A DNA stretch of 64,000 nt from Reyranella sp. (GCA_022844015.1 JALHMO010000009.1:1-64000); one strand, 5' to 3'; counted from the first letter of the stretch, positions 48,392 to 61,163 are shown. Translations and numbers: made by a program. Notes: a model not told the origin generated them from the sequence alone.

Positions 48392-49000
48392 ATGGTGCCG
48401 CTGCTCGCCAGTCGTCGTGTCGTCCTCGGTCTCGCTGGTGGCGCCGCCGCCGCGCTCGCGGCATTGCCGGCTGCGGCAGCGGATCCAGCCGCCCAACTGG
48501 TCGAGCGGACGTCCGCAGAGGTTATCCAGATCATCAAGAGCACGACCCCCGGTCCGGCCCGACAGGCCGCCATGCAGAAGATCCTGCAGTCAAATTTCGA
48601 CCTGGCCTACATGGGGCAGACGGCATTGGGCGCGAACTGGAACAAGGCGGACCAACAGCAGCATGTCCGTTTCCTGAAGGCGGTCGAGAGCGCCGAAGCG
48701 CGTGCCTACAGCGAGCGTTTCGGTCAGTATGGTGGACAGACCGTGACCCTCGGCAAGGTGAGCAGCCGGCCGAACGGCGTGTTCATCGTCGACAGCCGGC
48801 TGAACCAGTCGAGCGGCCAGCCGATCAAGCTCGAATGGGAGGTCCGCGACGTCGGCCGCGGGCTGCGTATCACCGACGTCAAGGTCGAGGGCGTCAGCAT
48901 GGTCATGACTAGACGATCGGATTTCAATTCCTACATCAAGAATAACGGCGGCACGGTCGAGCCCCTGATCAAGGAACTGGAGTCCCGGGCGGGACGCTGA
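48392..49000 (+). CDS. mlaC: MlaC-family periplasmic phospholipid-binding protein
   Basis: A 202-residue MlaC/Ttg2D-type protein that ferries phospholipids between MlaA in the outer membrane and the inner-membrane ABC complex. The N-terminus (LLASRRVVLGLAGGAAAALAALPAAAA) is a twin-arginine-like signal. The mature protein has QKILQSNFDLAYMGQTALGANWNKA, EARAYSERFGQYGGQTVTLG and WEVRDVGRGLRITDVKVEGVSMVMTRRSDFNSYIKNNGG, the family core. I favour ATG 48392 because of AAGGGAGCGA directly upstream; ATG 48365 would add nine residues. Confidence 0.92.
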   Translation: MVPLLASRRVVLGLAGGAAAALAALPAAAADPAAQLVERTSAEVIQIIKSTTPGPARQAAMQKILQSNFDLAYMGQTALGANWNKADQQQHVRFLKAVESAEARAYSERFGQYGGQTVTLGKVSSRPNGVFIVDSRLNQSSGQPIKLEWEVRDVGRGLRITDVKVEGVSMVMTRRSDFNSYIKNNGGTVEPLIKELESRAGR

Positions 49001-49099
49001 ATTGCACCGTCCTGCCAGACGCACTAGGATTGGCGCAGGGAGGCGTATTTCCCGGCCCGCCGTTCCGTAGGAAGCTCGGCAGGGTCGAAGGAGAGCGCC

Positions 49100-49909
49100 A
49101 TGGACAGCTTACTGGTCAAGAACGCCGTCGAGCCCCGCTCGGTCGATCCGGTGTGGGGAAGAATTCGCGAGGCCGCACAGACCGCTGCCGCGGCCGAGCC
49201 AGTGCTCGCTGGCGTCCTGCACGCCACCATCCTCAGTCAGTCGAAGTTCGAGGGCGCGCTGAGCTATCATCTGGCGCGACTGGTCGGCACGACGGAAGTG
49301 CCCGCGGCGCTGATCCGGCAGACCTTCGAGGAAGCGTTCGTCGCCGATCCGGCGATCGGCATGGCCGCCCGGGCCGACATCGTCGCGGTCACCGATCGCG
49401 ACCCGGCCTGCACGTCGCACCTCGATCCGCTACTGTGGTTCAAGGGCTACCATGCGCTCCAGACCTATCGCGTGGCGCACTGGTTGTGGCTGCAGCGCCG
49501 CCAGACGCTGGCGCACTATCTGCAGAGCCGGGCCAGCGCGCTGTTCGGGCTCGACATCCATCCTGGCGCGGTGATCGGCAAGGGTATCTTCATCGACCAT
49601 GGCACCGGGGTGGTGATCGGCGAGACCGCGGTCGTCGGCGACGGCGTGTCGATGCTGCATGGCGTGACCCTGGGCGGGACCGGCAAGGAGCGCGGCGACC
49701 GACATCCCAAGGTGCGGCGCGGCGTGCTGCTCGGCGCCGGCGCCAAGGTGCTGGGCAACATCGAGATCGGCGCCTGCGCCAAGATCGCCGCCGGCAGCGT
49801 CGTGCTCGAGCCCGTGCCGGCCGGCTGCACCGCAGCCGGCGTGCCGGCCCGCATCATCGGCTGCGTCGACGTGCCCGAGCCGGCGCTGGAGATGGATCAG
49901 CGAATCTGA
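49100..49909 (+). CDS. cysE: Serine O-acetyltransferase
   Basis: A 269-residue CysE-type enzyme making O-acetylserine for cysteine synthesis. The N-terminal helical domain contains DPACTSHLDPLLWFKGYHALQTYRVAHWLW. The left-handed beta-helix of hexapeptide repeats follows: DIHPGAVIGKGIFIDHGTGVVIGETAVVGDGVSMLHGVTLGGTGK, with the catalytic DHG and HGVTLGGTG motifs. The GNIEIGACAKIAAGSVV and GCTAAGVPARIIG turns close it. RBS GAAGGAGAG precedes ATG 49100. It stands alone on the plus strand. Confidence 0.95.
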   Translation: MDSLLVKNAVEPRSVDPVWGRIREAAQTAAAAEPVLAGVLHATILSQSKFEGALSYHLARLVGTTEVPAALIRQTFEEAFVADPAIGMAARADIVAVTDRDPACTSHLDPLLWFKGYHALQTYRVAHWLWLQRRQTLAHYLQSRASALFGLDIHPGAVIGKGIFIDHGTGVVIGETAVVGDGVSMLHGVTLGGTGKERGDRHPKVRRGVLLGAGAKVLGNIEIGACAKIAAGSVVLEPVPAGCTAAGVPARIIGCVDVPEPALEMDQRI

Positions 49910-49918
49910 GGGGCCCGG

Positions 49919-50353
49919 CTATCGCCTGAGCCAGGCCCAGGCGAATACGAACGTGGCGACGAGGTGACCGGCCGCTCCGATAACGAGAAGGGGCGCCGGC
50001 CAAGTGCCGGTGCCGACCATGGTCGCAAGCATCAGCGTCGAGAGGTAGAGCGTGGCGAGCGCGCTGTAGAACAACAGCCCGCGACGGATGCGCTTGCCGC
50101 CCAGTGCCGGCCAGAAGGCGACGCCGACGGCGAACAGGGCGATGCCCACCAGCCGCAGGGCGATGACCTGACCCGGGCTGCCGAGTCCCTGCTCGGCCAG
50201 GAACCCGTTGACCGGGACGGCAAGCACCACCAGCGCGAAGCCGGCGACGACGCTGACAATCGCTGCCACCGCCCGCAGCAGTTGCGGCGATGAGATACCC
50301 GTGCGGTAGACGTCGCTGAGCGACGTGCCCCGCGTCTGCTGGAACGTCTTCAT
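49919..50353 (-). CDS. Small integral membrane protein, function unknown
   Basis: A 144-residue protein with four hydrophobic segments: LLRAVAAIVSVVAGFALVVLAV, VIALRLVGIALFAVGVAFWPAL, LLFYSALATLYLSTLMLATMV and APLLVIGAAGHLVATFVFAWAWL. I do not recognise a named family. I begin at ATG 50353 (MKTFQQTRGTSLSDVYRTG), after which the sequence looks like a normal cytoplasmic N-terminus; a longer frame exists upstream but lacks features. It lies tail-to-tail with cysE. Confidence 0.65.
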   Translation of the reverse strand: MKTFQQTRGTSLSDVYRTGISSPQLLRAVAAIVSVVAGFALVVLAVPVNGFLAEQGLGSPGQVIALRLVGIALFAVGVAFWPALGGKRIRRGLLFYSALATLYLSTLMLATMVGTGTWPAPLLVIGAAGHLVATFVFAWAWLRR

Positions 50354-50548
50354 CCTTGCCCAACCCTCAGCCGGACGACTTCCCAAGTCGCCAAGCCAGC
50401 CCAAGTGCACGACTCTTCCCGATCCGCAAGCAAGCGCACTTGGCGCGCCATGGCAAGCGAGTTCGGTTGTCGCAGGCGGCATTACACATCTGAATCAGGT
50501 GTTTGAGTGACCGGCCCGTGGCGCCGCGCCGTCCAATTTCTGGCGATA

Positions 50549-51103
50549 TCAGGAATGCGCCGGGGTTGTCGGCTTCTTCACCGGCCAGACCTTTGCCATC
50601 AGCCAACTCACCAGCAGGCCGACCAGGCAGCCGAACAGGACCTCGCCGACCTTGTGCAGGCCGTGCTCGAGCCCGCTCAGCTTGGAATGGCCCTCGAGCC
50701 CCGAGGCGATGACGAGGGCGGCGGTGATCGGCGCCTGTCGCCACATGGTCTGGATGTGGATAACGTAGGACGAAACGAACACGGTGACGGCGAGCGCGAT
50801 GGGGAGCTTCCATTCGCTGGGGTCGCCGACAGCCAGGAAGGCCAGACCGACGACGCAGCCGACCAGCACGTTGATCAGGCGGCTCCTGAACATCCGCGCG
50901 GCTTCCTCGACCTGGGGATCGGAGGCGGCGATCATCGAGGCGATCGCCCAGATCGGATTGGTGTCCGCGATGTGAACCAGCACGTACCAGACGATCGACG
51001 AGGCGATGAAGACGTTGACCGCGAAGCGGACCCCCAGGATGTCGCGTCGGACCCTGTCGAACCAGGCCCTCAAGGCGTCGGTGTTCATCGGCGGCTGCGG
51101 CAT
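50549..51103 (-). CDS. FUSC/aromatic-acid-exporter-like membrane protein
   Basis: A 184-residue membrane protein with the FUSC/ArAE-type N-terminal half: RFAVNVFIASSIVWYVLVHIADTNPIWAIASMIAASDPQVEEAARMFRSRLINVLVGCVVGLAFLAV. These proteins share a module with fusaric acid and aromatic-acid exporters; short versions like this one are common and of unknown function. ATG 51103 is preceded by GGGGAGACGAACG. Further hydrophobic segments (LPIALAVTVFVSSYVI and VGEVLFGCLVGLLVSWLM) follow. The substrate is not known. Confidence 0.75.
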   Translation of the reverse strand: MPQPPMNTDALRAWFDRVRRDILGVRFAVNVFIASSIVWYVLVHIADTNPIWAIASMIAASDPQVEEAARMFRSRLINVLVGCVVGLAFLAVGDPSEWKLPIALAVTVFVSSYVIHIQTMWRQAPITAALVIASGLEGHSKLSGLEHGLHKVGEVLFGCLVGLLVSWLMAKVWPVKKPTTPAHS

Positions 51104-51507
51104 CGTTCGTCTCCCCGGACGACGCTACTCCGGGTGGTGCGCGGGAGACAATTCGAAGGCGGCGCCGACCCACCTGCTTCCTCTCCCGTCATCAGGTGTC
51201 ATCGAGGGACCTACCCCGTAGGCGTTAAGCTAAGAAGAATCCTCACCCTGAGGAGCGGCCCGGAGGGCCGCGTCTCGATTAGGGCGAAGTAACCTTCGCC
51301 CCTTGGTCGGCAGCAGTGAGGGTGCTGCGACACCGCTTTGTCAACGATCTACTGTGTGGCCCATCCTTCGAGACGGCCGCTGCGCGGCCTCCTCAGGATG
51401 AGGATTCTTATTAGCTTAACGCCTATGGGGACCCACCCCGTCATCGGGGAAGGAGGCGCAAGCATCCCGGTTCTCCTCCCCAGCTTCGCTGGGGAGCCGA
51501 TCGTAGC
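51104..51507. other. Intergenic region with a long inverted-repeat element
   Basis: These 404 bp between the end of ettA and the start of the FUSC-like gene hold the element at 51219-51425 and about 100 bp on either side. I find no gene; short frames translate the repeat. A CTCCCCAGC/GCTGGGGAG hairpin at 51475-51495, just beyond the ettA stop, could serve as its terminator. Confidence 0.6.
51219..51425. repeat. 207-bp element with 37-bp terminal inverted repeats
   Basis: The left arm 51219-51255 begins TAGGCGTTAAGCTAA and the right arm 51389-51425 ends TTAGCTTAACGCCTA. Complemented, the two 37-base arms match at 35 positions. Inside lie further CGAGACGGCC-type palindromes shared with the element at 38286. 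It has the form of a MITE or a large intergenic hairpin; no transposase is nearby. Confidence 0.85.
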
Positions 51508-55681
<4,174 letters not shown>

Positions 55682-55700
55682 TCGAACGCACATCTCTAGT

Positions 55701-55730
55701 AAGAAACTGGCGGCTCGCCGCCAGTTTCTT
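55701..55730. terminator. Perfect hairpin after katG
   Basis: AAGAAACTGGCGGC and GCCGCCAGTTTCTT form a perfect 14-bp stem with a 2-base centre, starting 19 bp after the katG stop. It lacks a long T-run but ends in TTTCTT, and probably ends katG transcription. Confidence 0.7.
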
Positions 55731-55776
55731 GACACGGCGGGTCGGCCCTCGGGCCGGTGGGGAACTCCCATGAAAG

Positions 55777-55799
55777 ATCGGGGCGGGTACCGCCCCGAT
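55777..55799. terminator. GC-rich hairpin followed by TTTT
   Basis: ATCGGGGCGG-GTA-CCGCCCCGAT is followed directly by a short T-run. This is the classical intrinsic-terminator form and a second stop signal behind katG. Confidence 0.65.
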
Positions 55800-55901
55800 T
55801 TTCCCAGAATCGTGGTGCGCGCTGACTTTCCGGGCGTCTTCCCCGTAGTCGACCGTAGTCGGGGGAGGTCGCCCGAAGGGCTGGAGGGGTCACGATTTTC
55901 G

Positions 55902-55980
55902 CTGGGAGCGCGCCACTCCTGTGGCGCTCATGGGGCTTAAGGTCAACAAGGTGAGCGCCACAGGAGTGGCGCGCTCCCAG
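55902..55980. repeat. Perfect 29-bp inverted repeat
   Basis: The arm 55902-55930 begins CTGGGAGCGCGCCACTCC and is exactly complementary to 55952-55980, with a 21-bp centre. A variant of the right arm occurs again at 56236-56264 as part of the tandem duplication. Confidence 0.9.
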
Positions 55981-56028
55981 CCATGCCCCCTCCGCCCCGT
56001 ATGACGCGGCATCTCCCCCGACTGCGGA

Positions 56029-56206
56029 CAGGGCATTCGCCTATTTCCATTTTTTCCCCGTCATCCCGAGCGGAGCCGGCCGAAGGTCGGCGCAGCCGAG
56101 GGACCTTTCTTGCTGGTATTGCGACAAGAGAGGTCCCTCCACTCCGCCTCGCTACGCTCGGCTCCGGTCGGGATGACGGAGGTTCCAGCCAAATGCGAAT
56201 GCCCTG
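56029..56206. repeat. Inverted-repeat element, copy 3
   Basis: Ends are CAGGGCATTCGC and GCGAATGCCCTG. Inner arms are CCGTCATCCCGAGCGGAGCC and GGCTCCGGTCGGGATGACGG. The flanks cgactgcgga and cgactgcggg form a near-direct repeat. Confidence 0.85.
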
Positions 56207-56311
56207 CGACTGCGGGGGAGGAAGGGCTTGGGCAAGTGAGCGCCACAGAGAGTGGCGCGCTCCCAGCCATGCCCCTCCGCCCCGTATGAAGGGGCATCCC
56301 CCGACTGTGGG

Positions 56312-56488
56312 CAGGGGATTCGCATGTTTCCATTTTTCCCCGTCATCCCGAGCGGAGCCGGCCGAAGGTCGGCGCAGCCGAGGGACCTTTCTTGCTGGTA
56401 TTGCGACAAGAGAGGTCCCTCCACTCCGTCTCGCTACGCTCGGCTCCGGTCGGGATGACGGAGGTTCCAGCCAAATGCGAATGCCCTG
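56312..56488. repeat. Inverted-repeat element, copy 4
   Basis: Same structure as copy 3, with ends CAGGGGATTCGC and GCGAATGCCCTG, flanked by cgactgtggg and cgactgcggg. It lies in the second unit of the tandem duplication, so copies 3 and 4 arose by that duplication and not by separate insertion. Confidence 0.85.
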
Positions 56489-56522
56489 CGACTGCGGGGG
56501 AGGCAGGAGAGCCGCCGCCCCG

Positions 56523-56615
56523 CTGCACCATCGCCCCGCTTGTAGCCACCCTGCTGCACCACCACCCCGCTTGTAGCCACCCTGCTGCACCACCACCCCG
56601 CTTGTAGCCGCCCTG
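56523..56615. repeat. Three 31-bp direct repeats
   Basis: Units start at 56523, 56554 and 56585, each of the form CTGCACCACCACCCCGCTTG plus TAGCCACCCTG. There are no spacers and the unit length is not a multiple of three. It ends 38 bp before the sensor-kinase start and could influence its promoter. Confidence 0.9.
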
Positions 56616-56653
56616 CCGAACGGGTTGAATGACGGCGGGAGAAACGCTCACGC

Positions 56654-59600
56654 ATGCTGGCGGAACCAACCGTCCTGGCGCTGTCGCTCGCCTATCTCGG
56701 GCTGCTGTTTGCGGTCGCCTGGATCGGCGACCGCCATGCGCGCACCTGGTCGGCGAGCTCGCTGGCGCCGGCGGTCTATGGCCTGTCGCTCGCCATCTAC
56801 TGCACCTCGTGGACGTTCTATGGTGCGGTCGGTCGTGCCGCGACCAGCGGCATCGACTTCATCCTGATCTACACGGGTCCGGCCCTCGTCGTGGTCGTGG
56901 GCTATCCCATGCTGCGCAAGATGGTTCGGGCCGCCAAGCAGCACAACGTGACGTCGATCGCGGACTTCCTCGCGTCGCGCTACGGCAAGAGCCGCGCCGT
57001 CGGCGTCACCGCCACGCTGTTCGCCACGCTGGGCGTGCTGCCATACATCGCGCTTCAGCTCCAGGCGGTGTCGTCGACCTTTCGCACCATCGCCGCGCCG
57101 ACGCCGCTGCCCGGCAGCCTGCCGGGCGTGGTGCAAACCGACACCTCGCTGATCGTCGCCGCCCTCATGGCGGTGTTCACCATCCTGTTCGGCGTGCGCA
57201 ACGTGCAGGCTTCCGAGCAGCATCGCGGCATGATGCTGGCGATCGCGTTCGAATCGGTGGTCAAGCTGCTGGCGCTGCTCACTGTCGGGCCGTTCGTGCT
57301 GTTCGTGCTGTTCAACGGGCCGGCCGACCTACTGGCGCAGGTCGAGAGCGTTCCGGCTGTCGCCGACCGCATCAGTCGGGAGGGGTCGCCGCTCACGTGG
57401 GTCGTCACCACGCTGCTTTCGGCGATGGCCTTCCTGTGCCTGCCGCGCCAGTTCCACGTGGCGGTGGTCGAGCACGACCATCCGGCGAGCCTCAGGACCG
57501 CGCGCTGGCTGTTCCCGCTCTATCTCGTCCTGATCAACCTGTTCGTCGTGCCGATTGCCGCCGCCGGCCTGCTGCTGCTCGGCTCGCAGGCCAACCCCGA
57601 TCTTTATGTCCTGCAATTGCCGCTGGCCAACAGCGGCAGCTGGCTGTCGGTGTTTGTCTTCATCGGCGGCCTCTCGGCGGCGACATCGATGGTGATCGTT
57701 GCCTGCATGGCACTCTCGGGCATGATCGGCAACGAGCTGGTCATGCCCTACCTGCTGCGGCGCCGGGCCGGCGTGGCGCACGACATGGGGCCACTCGTGG
57801 TCTTCGTGCGCCGTGCCGCCGTGGTCATCATCCTGATGGCAGGTTATGCCTACGAGCGCATCATCTCGGGCTATCTGCCGCTCGCCTCGATCGGCATGAT
57901 CAGCTTCTGCGCCGTCGCCAACTTCGCGCCCGGGCTGGTGCTCGGGCTCTACTGGCGGAGAGCCCATCGCTACGGTGTCGTCGCCGGCCTGGCAGGCGGC
58001 TTCATCGTCTGGCTCTATGCCCTCCTGTTGCCGACCCTCGGCCAGAGCGCGGGCGGCGGGCAGGTTGCACCGCTGAAGCCCTACCTGCCCGAGCTGCTCG
58101 CCGAGCTCGACCCCGTCGGGCAGGGTTTCGTCGTCGGCATCCTGGTCAACGCGCTCCTCCTGGTCGGCATCTCGCTGCTGGTGCGGGCCCGCGGGGCGGA
58201 CGCCGAGCAGGCCGACGCCTTCGTCCTGGGCGCGGAGCCGGAGCAGCCGCAGCGGCAGGCGCCGGCCGATGCCGCGCGCATCGACGAGCTGCGCGAGCTG
58301 CTGTCGCGCTTCGTCGGCGGCGAGCGCGCCGCGCGCGCGCTGCCCGGCGAAAAGCTCTCGATCGAGACGGCGCTCAGCCGCACCGAGCGCGTGCTGTCCG
58401 GCACCCTGGGAGCCGCCTCGGCCCGTGTCATCGTCGCCGCCTTCGGGCGCCGCGGCCGCCTCCTCCCGCGCAGCGCGCGTGCCATCATCGACGAAGCCTC
58501 GGAGGCGATTCGCTACAACTACGAGATCCTTCGCAACACGCTCGACCATGTCGGCATGGGTATCGCCGCCTTCGACCGCGAGGGCCGGCTCGAGATCTTC
58601 AACGACCGCTTCACCGTCCTGCTCTCGCTCGACGACGAGCGCGTCGCGGTCGGCGCCTGGCCGCTGCAGTTCGGCGCGCGGAGCGACATCGCCGCCCTGC
58701 TGCGCAGGCCCGAGGCGCCGCAGACCCACGAGATCACCACGCGCGAAGGCCGGGTCATCGAGCTCAGGCTCGATCCCCTGCCGGGCGGCGGCTTCGTCGC
58801 CACCTGCAACGACGTGACGGCCCGCGTGCACACTGCCGAGGCCCTGCGCGAGAGCGACCGCCAGCTTCGCCAGTCCAAGGAAACCCTGGAGCAGCGGGTG
58901 ATCGAGCGCACCGCCGAGCTGGAGGCGAGCCGCGCCGAGGCCGAGGCTGCCAATCTCGGCAAGACGCGCTTCATCGCCGCCGCCAGCCACGACCTGCTGC
59001 AGCCGCTGCACGCTGCTCGCCTGTTCACGGCGGCGATGCTCGATCGCGATCCCGGCAACGACCTCGGCGGCAAGATCGACACCAGCCTGGGCGCGGTCGA
59101 ATCGCTGCTCGACGCGCTGCTCGACATTTCCAAGCTCGATGCCGGCGCCTTCAAGCCGGAGAAGCGCCCCTTTGCGCTGCAGCCGCTGCTCGACTCGCTG
59201 GCTACCGCCTTCGCGCCGGTCGCCGCCCGCAGCAACGTGGAGCTGGTGGTGGTGCCGACGCGCGCTTTCGTGTCGACCGATCCGGCCTTCCTGCGTCGCA
59301 TCCTGCAGAACCTGCTGTCCAATGCGCTGCGCTACGGCCGCGCCGAGGGCCGGCGGGCGCGCGTCCTGCTCGGCTGTCGACGCGTCGGCGGGGAGCTGCG
59401 CATCGAGGTCAGGGACAACGGGCCGGGCATCGCGCTCGACAAGCAGACGATCATCTTCGACGAGTTCGTGCGCCTGCAAGCCGACGACGACGGGCCACGC
59501 GAGGAGCGGGGACTGGGGCTCGGCCTCGCCATCGTCGACCGCATCGCCCGCATGCTCGACCTCGAGGTGGACCTGGTCTCGGCGCCGGGCAAGGGTTCCA

Positions 59601-60088
59601 CATTCTCGGTGACTGTGCCGCGCGTGGCCGCCGTCGTCGCCGCGCCGCTCGCCGCGCCGGCGCCCAGGCCGACGCCGTCGATCGAGGCCGAAAGCTTCGT
59701 GCTCTGCATCGACAACGAGGCCCGCGTGCGCGAAGCGATGGCGATCCTGCTCGGCGGCTGGGGCTGTCGCGTCGCGACGGCTGCCACTCGGGGCGAGGCG
59801 CTGGCCGAGGTCGCCCGCTTCGGGCGGCTGCCCGATCTGGTGCTCGCCGATCTGCACCTCGACGAGGGGCCGGATGGGCTCGATGTGGTCGAGGCCCTGC
59901 GCGCCACCTGGGGCCGCACGGTACCGGCTGCGCTCGTCACCGCAGACCGCGACCCCACCCTGCGGATGCGTGCGCGGGCGCGTCAGGTCGAGCTGCTGCA
60001 TAAGCCCGTGAAGCCCGCTGCGCTGCGCGCCTTGCTGCGCCTTCACAACGCGCCCCTGGTCGTCGCGCGGGCGTCGTCCGCCGGGTAG
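56654..60088 (+). CDS. crbS: Hybrid sensor histidine kinase with SLC5/STAC input, CrbS-like
   Basis: A 1144-residue membrane kinase. Residues 1-510 form a sodium-solute-symporter (SLC5-like) domain with about 13 hydrophobic segments (AIYCTSWTFYGAVGRAA, SIADFLASRYGKSRAVG). A STAC segment (ELLSRFVGGERAARAL...) and a PAS domain (LDHVGMGIAAFDREGRLEIFNDRF) follow. The HisKA histidine is H779 in AAASHDLLQPLHAARLF; the ATPase domain has NLLSNALRYG, DNGPGI and RGLGLGL. A receiver domain ends the protein with D1066 in LVLADLHLD and the lysine in LHKPVKP. CrbS/CrbR pairs control acetyl-CoA synthetase and acetate use. The LuxR-type regulator gene 300 bp away on the opposite strand is the expected partner. 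Confidence 0.88.
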   Translation: MLAEPTVLALSLAYLGLLFAVAWIGDRHARTWSASSLAPAVYGLSLAIYCTSWTFYGAVGRAATSGIDFILIYTGPALVVVVGYPMLRKMVRAAKQHNVTSIADFLASRYGKSRAVGVTATLFATLGVLPYIALQLQAVSSTFRTIAAPTPLPGSLPGVVQTDTSLIVAALMAVFTILFGVRNVQASEQHRGMMLAIAFESVVKLLALLTVGPFVLFVLFNGPADLLAQVESVPAVADRISREGSPLTWVVTTLLSAMAFLCLPRQFHVAVVEHDHPASLRTARWLFPLYLVLINLFVVPIAAAGLLLLGSQANPDLYVLQLPLANSGSWLSVFVFIGGLSAATSMVIVACMALSGMIGNELVMPYLLRRRAGVAHDMGPLVVFVRRAAVVIILMAGYAYERIISGYLPLASIGMISFCAVANFAPGLVLGLYWRRAHRYGVVAGLAGGFIVWLYALLLPTLGQSAGGGQVAPLKPYLPELLAELDPVGQGFVVGILVNALLLVGISLLVRARGADAEQADAFVLGAEPEQPQRQAPADAARIDELRELLSRFVGGERAARALPGEKLSIETALSRTERVLSGTLGAASARVIVAAFGRRGRLLPRSARAIIDEASEAIRYNYEILRNTLDHVGMGIAAFDREGRLEIFNDRFTVLLSLDDERVAVGAWPLQFGARSDIAALLRRPEAPQTHEITTREGRVIELRLDPLPGGGFVATCNDVTARVHTAEALRESDRQLRQSKETLEQRVIERTAELEASRAEAEAANLGKTRFIAAASHDLLQPLHAARLFTAAMLDRDPGNDLGGKIDTSLGAVESLLDALLDISKLDAGAFKPEKRPFALQPLLDSLATAFAPVAARSNVELVVVPTRAFVSTDPAFLRRILQNLLSNALRYGRAEGRRARVLLGCRRVGGELRIEVRDNGPGIALDKQTIIFDEFVRLQADDDGPREERGLGLGLAIVDRIARMLDLEVDLVSAPGKGSTFSVTVPRVAAVVAAPLAAPAPRPTPSIEAESFVLCIDNEARVREAMAILLGGWGCRVATAATRGEALAEVARFGRLPDLVLADLHLDEGPDGLDVVEALRATWGRTVPAALVTADRDPTLRMRARARQVELLHKPVKPAALRALLRLHNAPLVVARASSAG

Positions 60089-60096
60089 CGCTCGGC

Positions 60097-60368
60097 TCAG
60101 CTGAAGCGGAGCAGGGGGACGGCGGCAGCCGCCAGCAGGAAAGCGCCGTGATGGTGACCAGGCTCATCGAGGTCGAGGCCGCCATCCACGGCCAGGAGTC
60201 GCGCGCCGGCAGGCCGCTCCACGCCAGCCCGGGGAGCACGATCGCCGCGCTCGCCACCATCTGGGCCGTCATCAGCGCGCGCGGCTCGGTGACGGCCTCG
60301 ACGGCGGCGTTCCAGCCCGCATGCAGCAGCGCGCTGATCAGAGCCGCCGCGACCTGCCAGTTGTCCAT
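60097..60368 (-). pseudogene. Remnant of an EamA/DMT-family transporter gene
   Basis: MDNWQVAAALISALLHAGWNAAVEAVTEPRALMTAQMVASAAIVLPGLAWSGLPA is a typical EamA N-terminus (the HAGWN motif). The same frame continues to SMSLVTITA and then loses hydrophobic character; a shift of frame there gives GAFLLAAAAVPLLRFS and a stop. Only about 90 of the usual 280-300 residues are present, cut off at the end of the sensor-kinase gene. It is best read as a truncated, frameshifted remnant, though a short expressed peptide cannot be excluded. Confidence 0.6.
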
Positions 60369-60391
60369 GCGAGCGTGTCAACCGACGGTGC

Positions 60392-61018
60392 CTAGGCCGG
60401 TGGCAGCGCCAGCTTGCGAGCCTCGATGACCGCCTGGGTACGCGAGCGCACGCCGAGCTTGCGCAGGATGACCGTGACGTGGGCCTTGACCGTGGCTTCG
60501 CCGACGCCGAGCTTGTAGGCGATCTGCTTGTTCTGGTCGCCGTGCACCATCAGGGCGAGCACGCGCCACTGCTGCGGCGTGAGCTGGGCGGCACGCTGGG
60601 CGAACGAGTCTACCGGTCCCGACTCGGGTGGCGCGAACACCTCGCCGTCGAGGACGGCGCGCACGATGGCCGCAATCTCCTCCAGCGCAGCGGACTTGTC
60701 GATGTAGGCCGAGGCGCCGAGCTCGAAGGAGCGTCGTATGGTGGTAGCCCCGCGAACCGCTGATACCACGATGATCGGTACCGTCGGATGCTCCGAGCGC
60801 AACAGCGCGAGCCCTGTCAGCCCATCCATGCCCGGCATGTCCAGGTCGAGCAGGACGGCATCGGTCTCCGGCTCGACCTCGAGGACGGCGCGGGCCTGCG
60901 CCAGGGTCGCGGCCAGGGCGATCCTCGCGCCGGGGAAGGTCTGGCCGAGCGACGAGGCGAGGGCATCCCGCACCATGGGATGGTCATCGGCGATCAGGAA
61001 GGATGGGACCTCCACCAT
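60392..61018 (-). CDS. crbR: LuxR/NarL-family response regulator, CrbR-like
   Basis: A 208-residue two-domain regulator. The receiver starts SFLIADDHPMVRDALASSL, with the phosphorylated aspartate D58 in LLDLDMPGMDG and the conserved lysine K108 in SAYIDKSA. The DNA-binding domain LTPQQWRVLALMVHGDQNKQIAYKLGVGEATVKAHVTVILRKLGVRSRTQAV is the LuxR-type four-helix HTH. I start at ATG 61018 since the longer frame adds a basic tail unlike receivers. It is presumably phosphorylated by the neighbouring CrbS-like kinase and would activate acs and related genes, which are not in the window. Confidence 0.9.
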   Translation of the reverse strand: MVEVPSFLIADDHPMVRDALASSLGQTFPGARIALAATLAQARAVLEVEPETDAVLLDLDMPGMDGLTGLALLRSEHPTVPIIVVSAVRGATTIRRSFELGASAYIDKSAALEEIAAIVRAVLDGEVFAPPESGPVDSFAQRAAQLTPQQWRVLALMVHGDQNKQIAYKLGVGEATVKAHVTVILRKLGVRSRTQAVIEARKLALPPA

Positions 61019-61163
61019 GGCGCGAGCTTGACGTCCGGCGCGGCGGATGGTCAAGGCGCGCGCCGGCGGTGGCGCCTGTGCAGACTTCGCATAGGGAGCA
61101 CTCTCGAAGTTCCTCCTCGAATTCGCTGGGCCCGTCTCATCAGAGCGCAGGCATCACGTCCCG

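Larger units (their letters stand above)
55951..56503. repeat. Tandem duplication of about 270 bp
   Basis: The block 55951-56221 is repeated at 56235-56503 (offset 284 bp). Both units contain the GTGAGCGCCACAG arm, a CCGCCCCGTATGA stretch and a complete copy of the dispersed inverted-repeat element. They differ at scattered positions and small indels, so the duplication is not brand new. Confidence 0.9.
55682..56653. other. Repeat-rich non-coding island between katG and the sensor kinase
   Basis: These 972 bp carry no convincing gene. They hold two hairpins, a 29-bp perfect inverted repeat (55902-55980), a 270-bp tandem duplication (55951-56503) with two copies of the dispersed inverted-repeat element, and three 31-bp direct repeats (56523-56615). 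Open frames on both strands here only translate repeats. Confidence 0.8.

Noticed and set aside
49030-49929. Alternative 299-codon frame over cysE
   Set aside because: Arg/Gly-rich shadow of the serine acetyltransferase gene, which has the full hexapeptide-repeat domain.
55983-56576. Frames of about 200 codons in the repeat island near 56 kb
   Set aside because: Both strands translate the tandem duplication and the 31-bp repeats; peptides are repetitive and unlike any protein family.
56523-56615. Possible CRISPR remnant (three 31-bp repeats)
   Set aside because: The repeats touch each other without spacers and no cas gene is present.
56629-60003. Second long plus-strand frame overlapping the sensor kinase
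   Set aside because: It yields arginine-rich low-complexity sequence, whereas the other frame gives complete SLC5, PAS, HisKA, ATPase and receiver domains.
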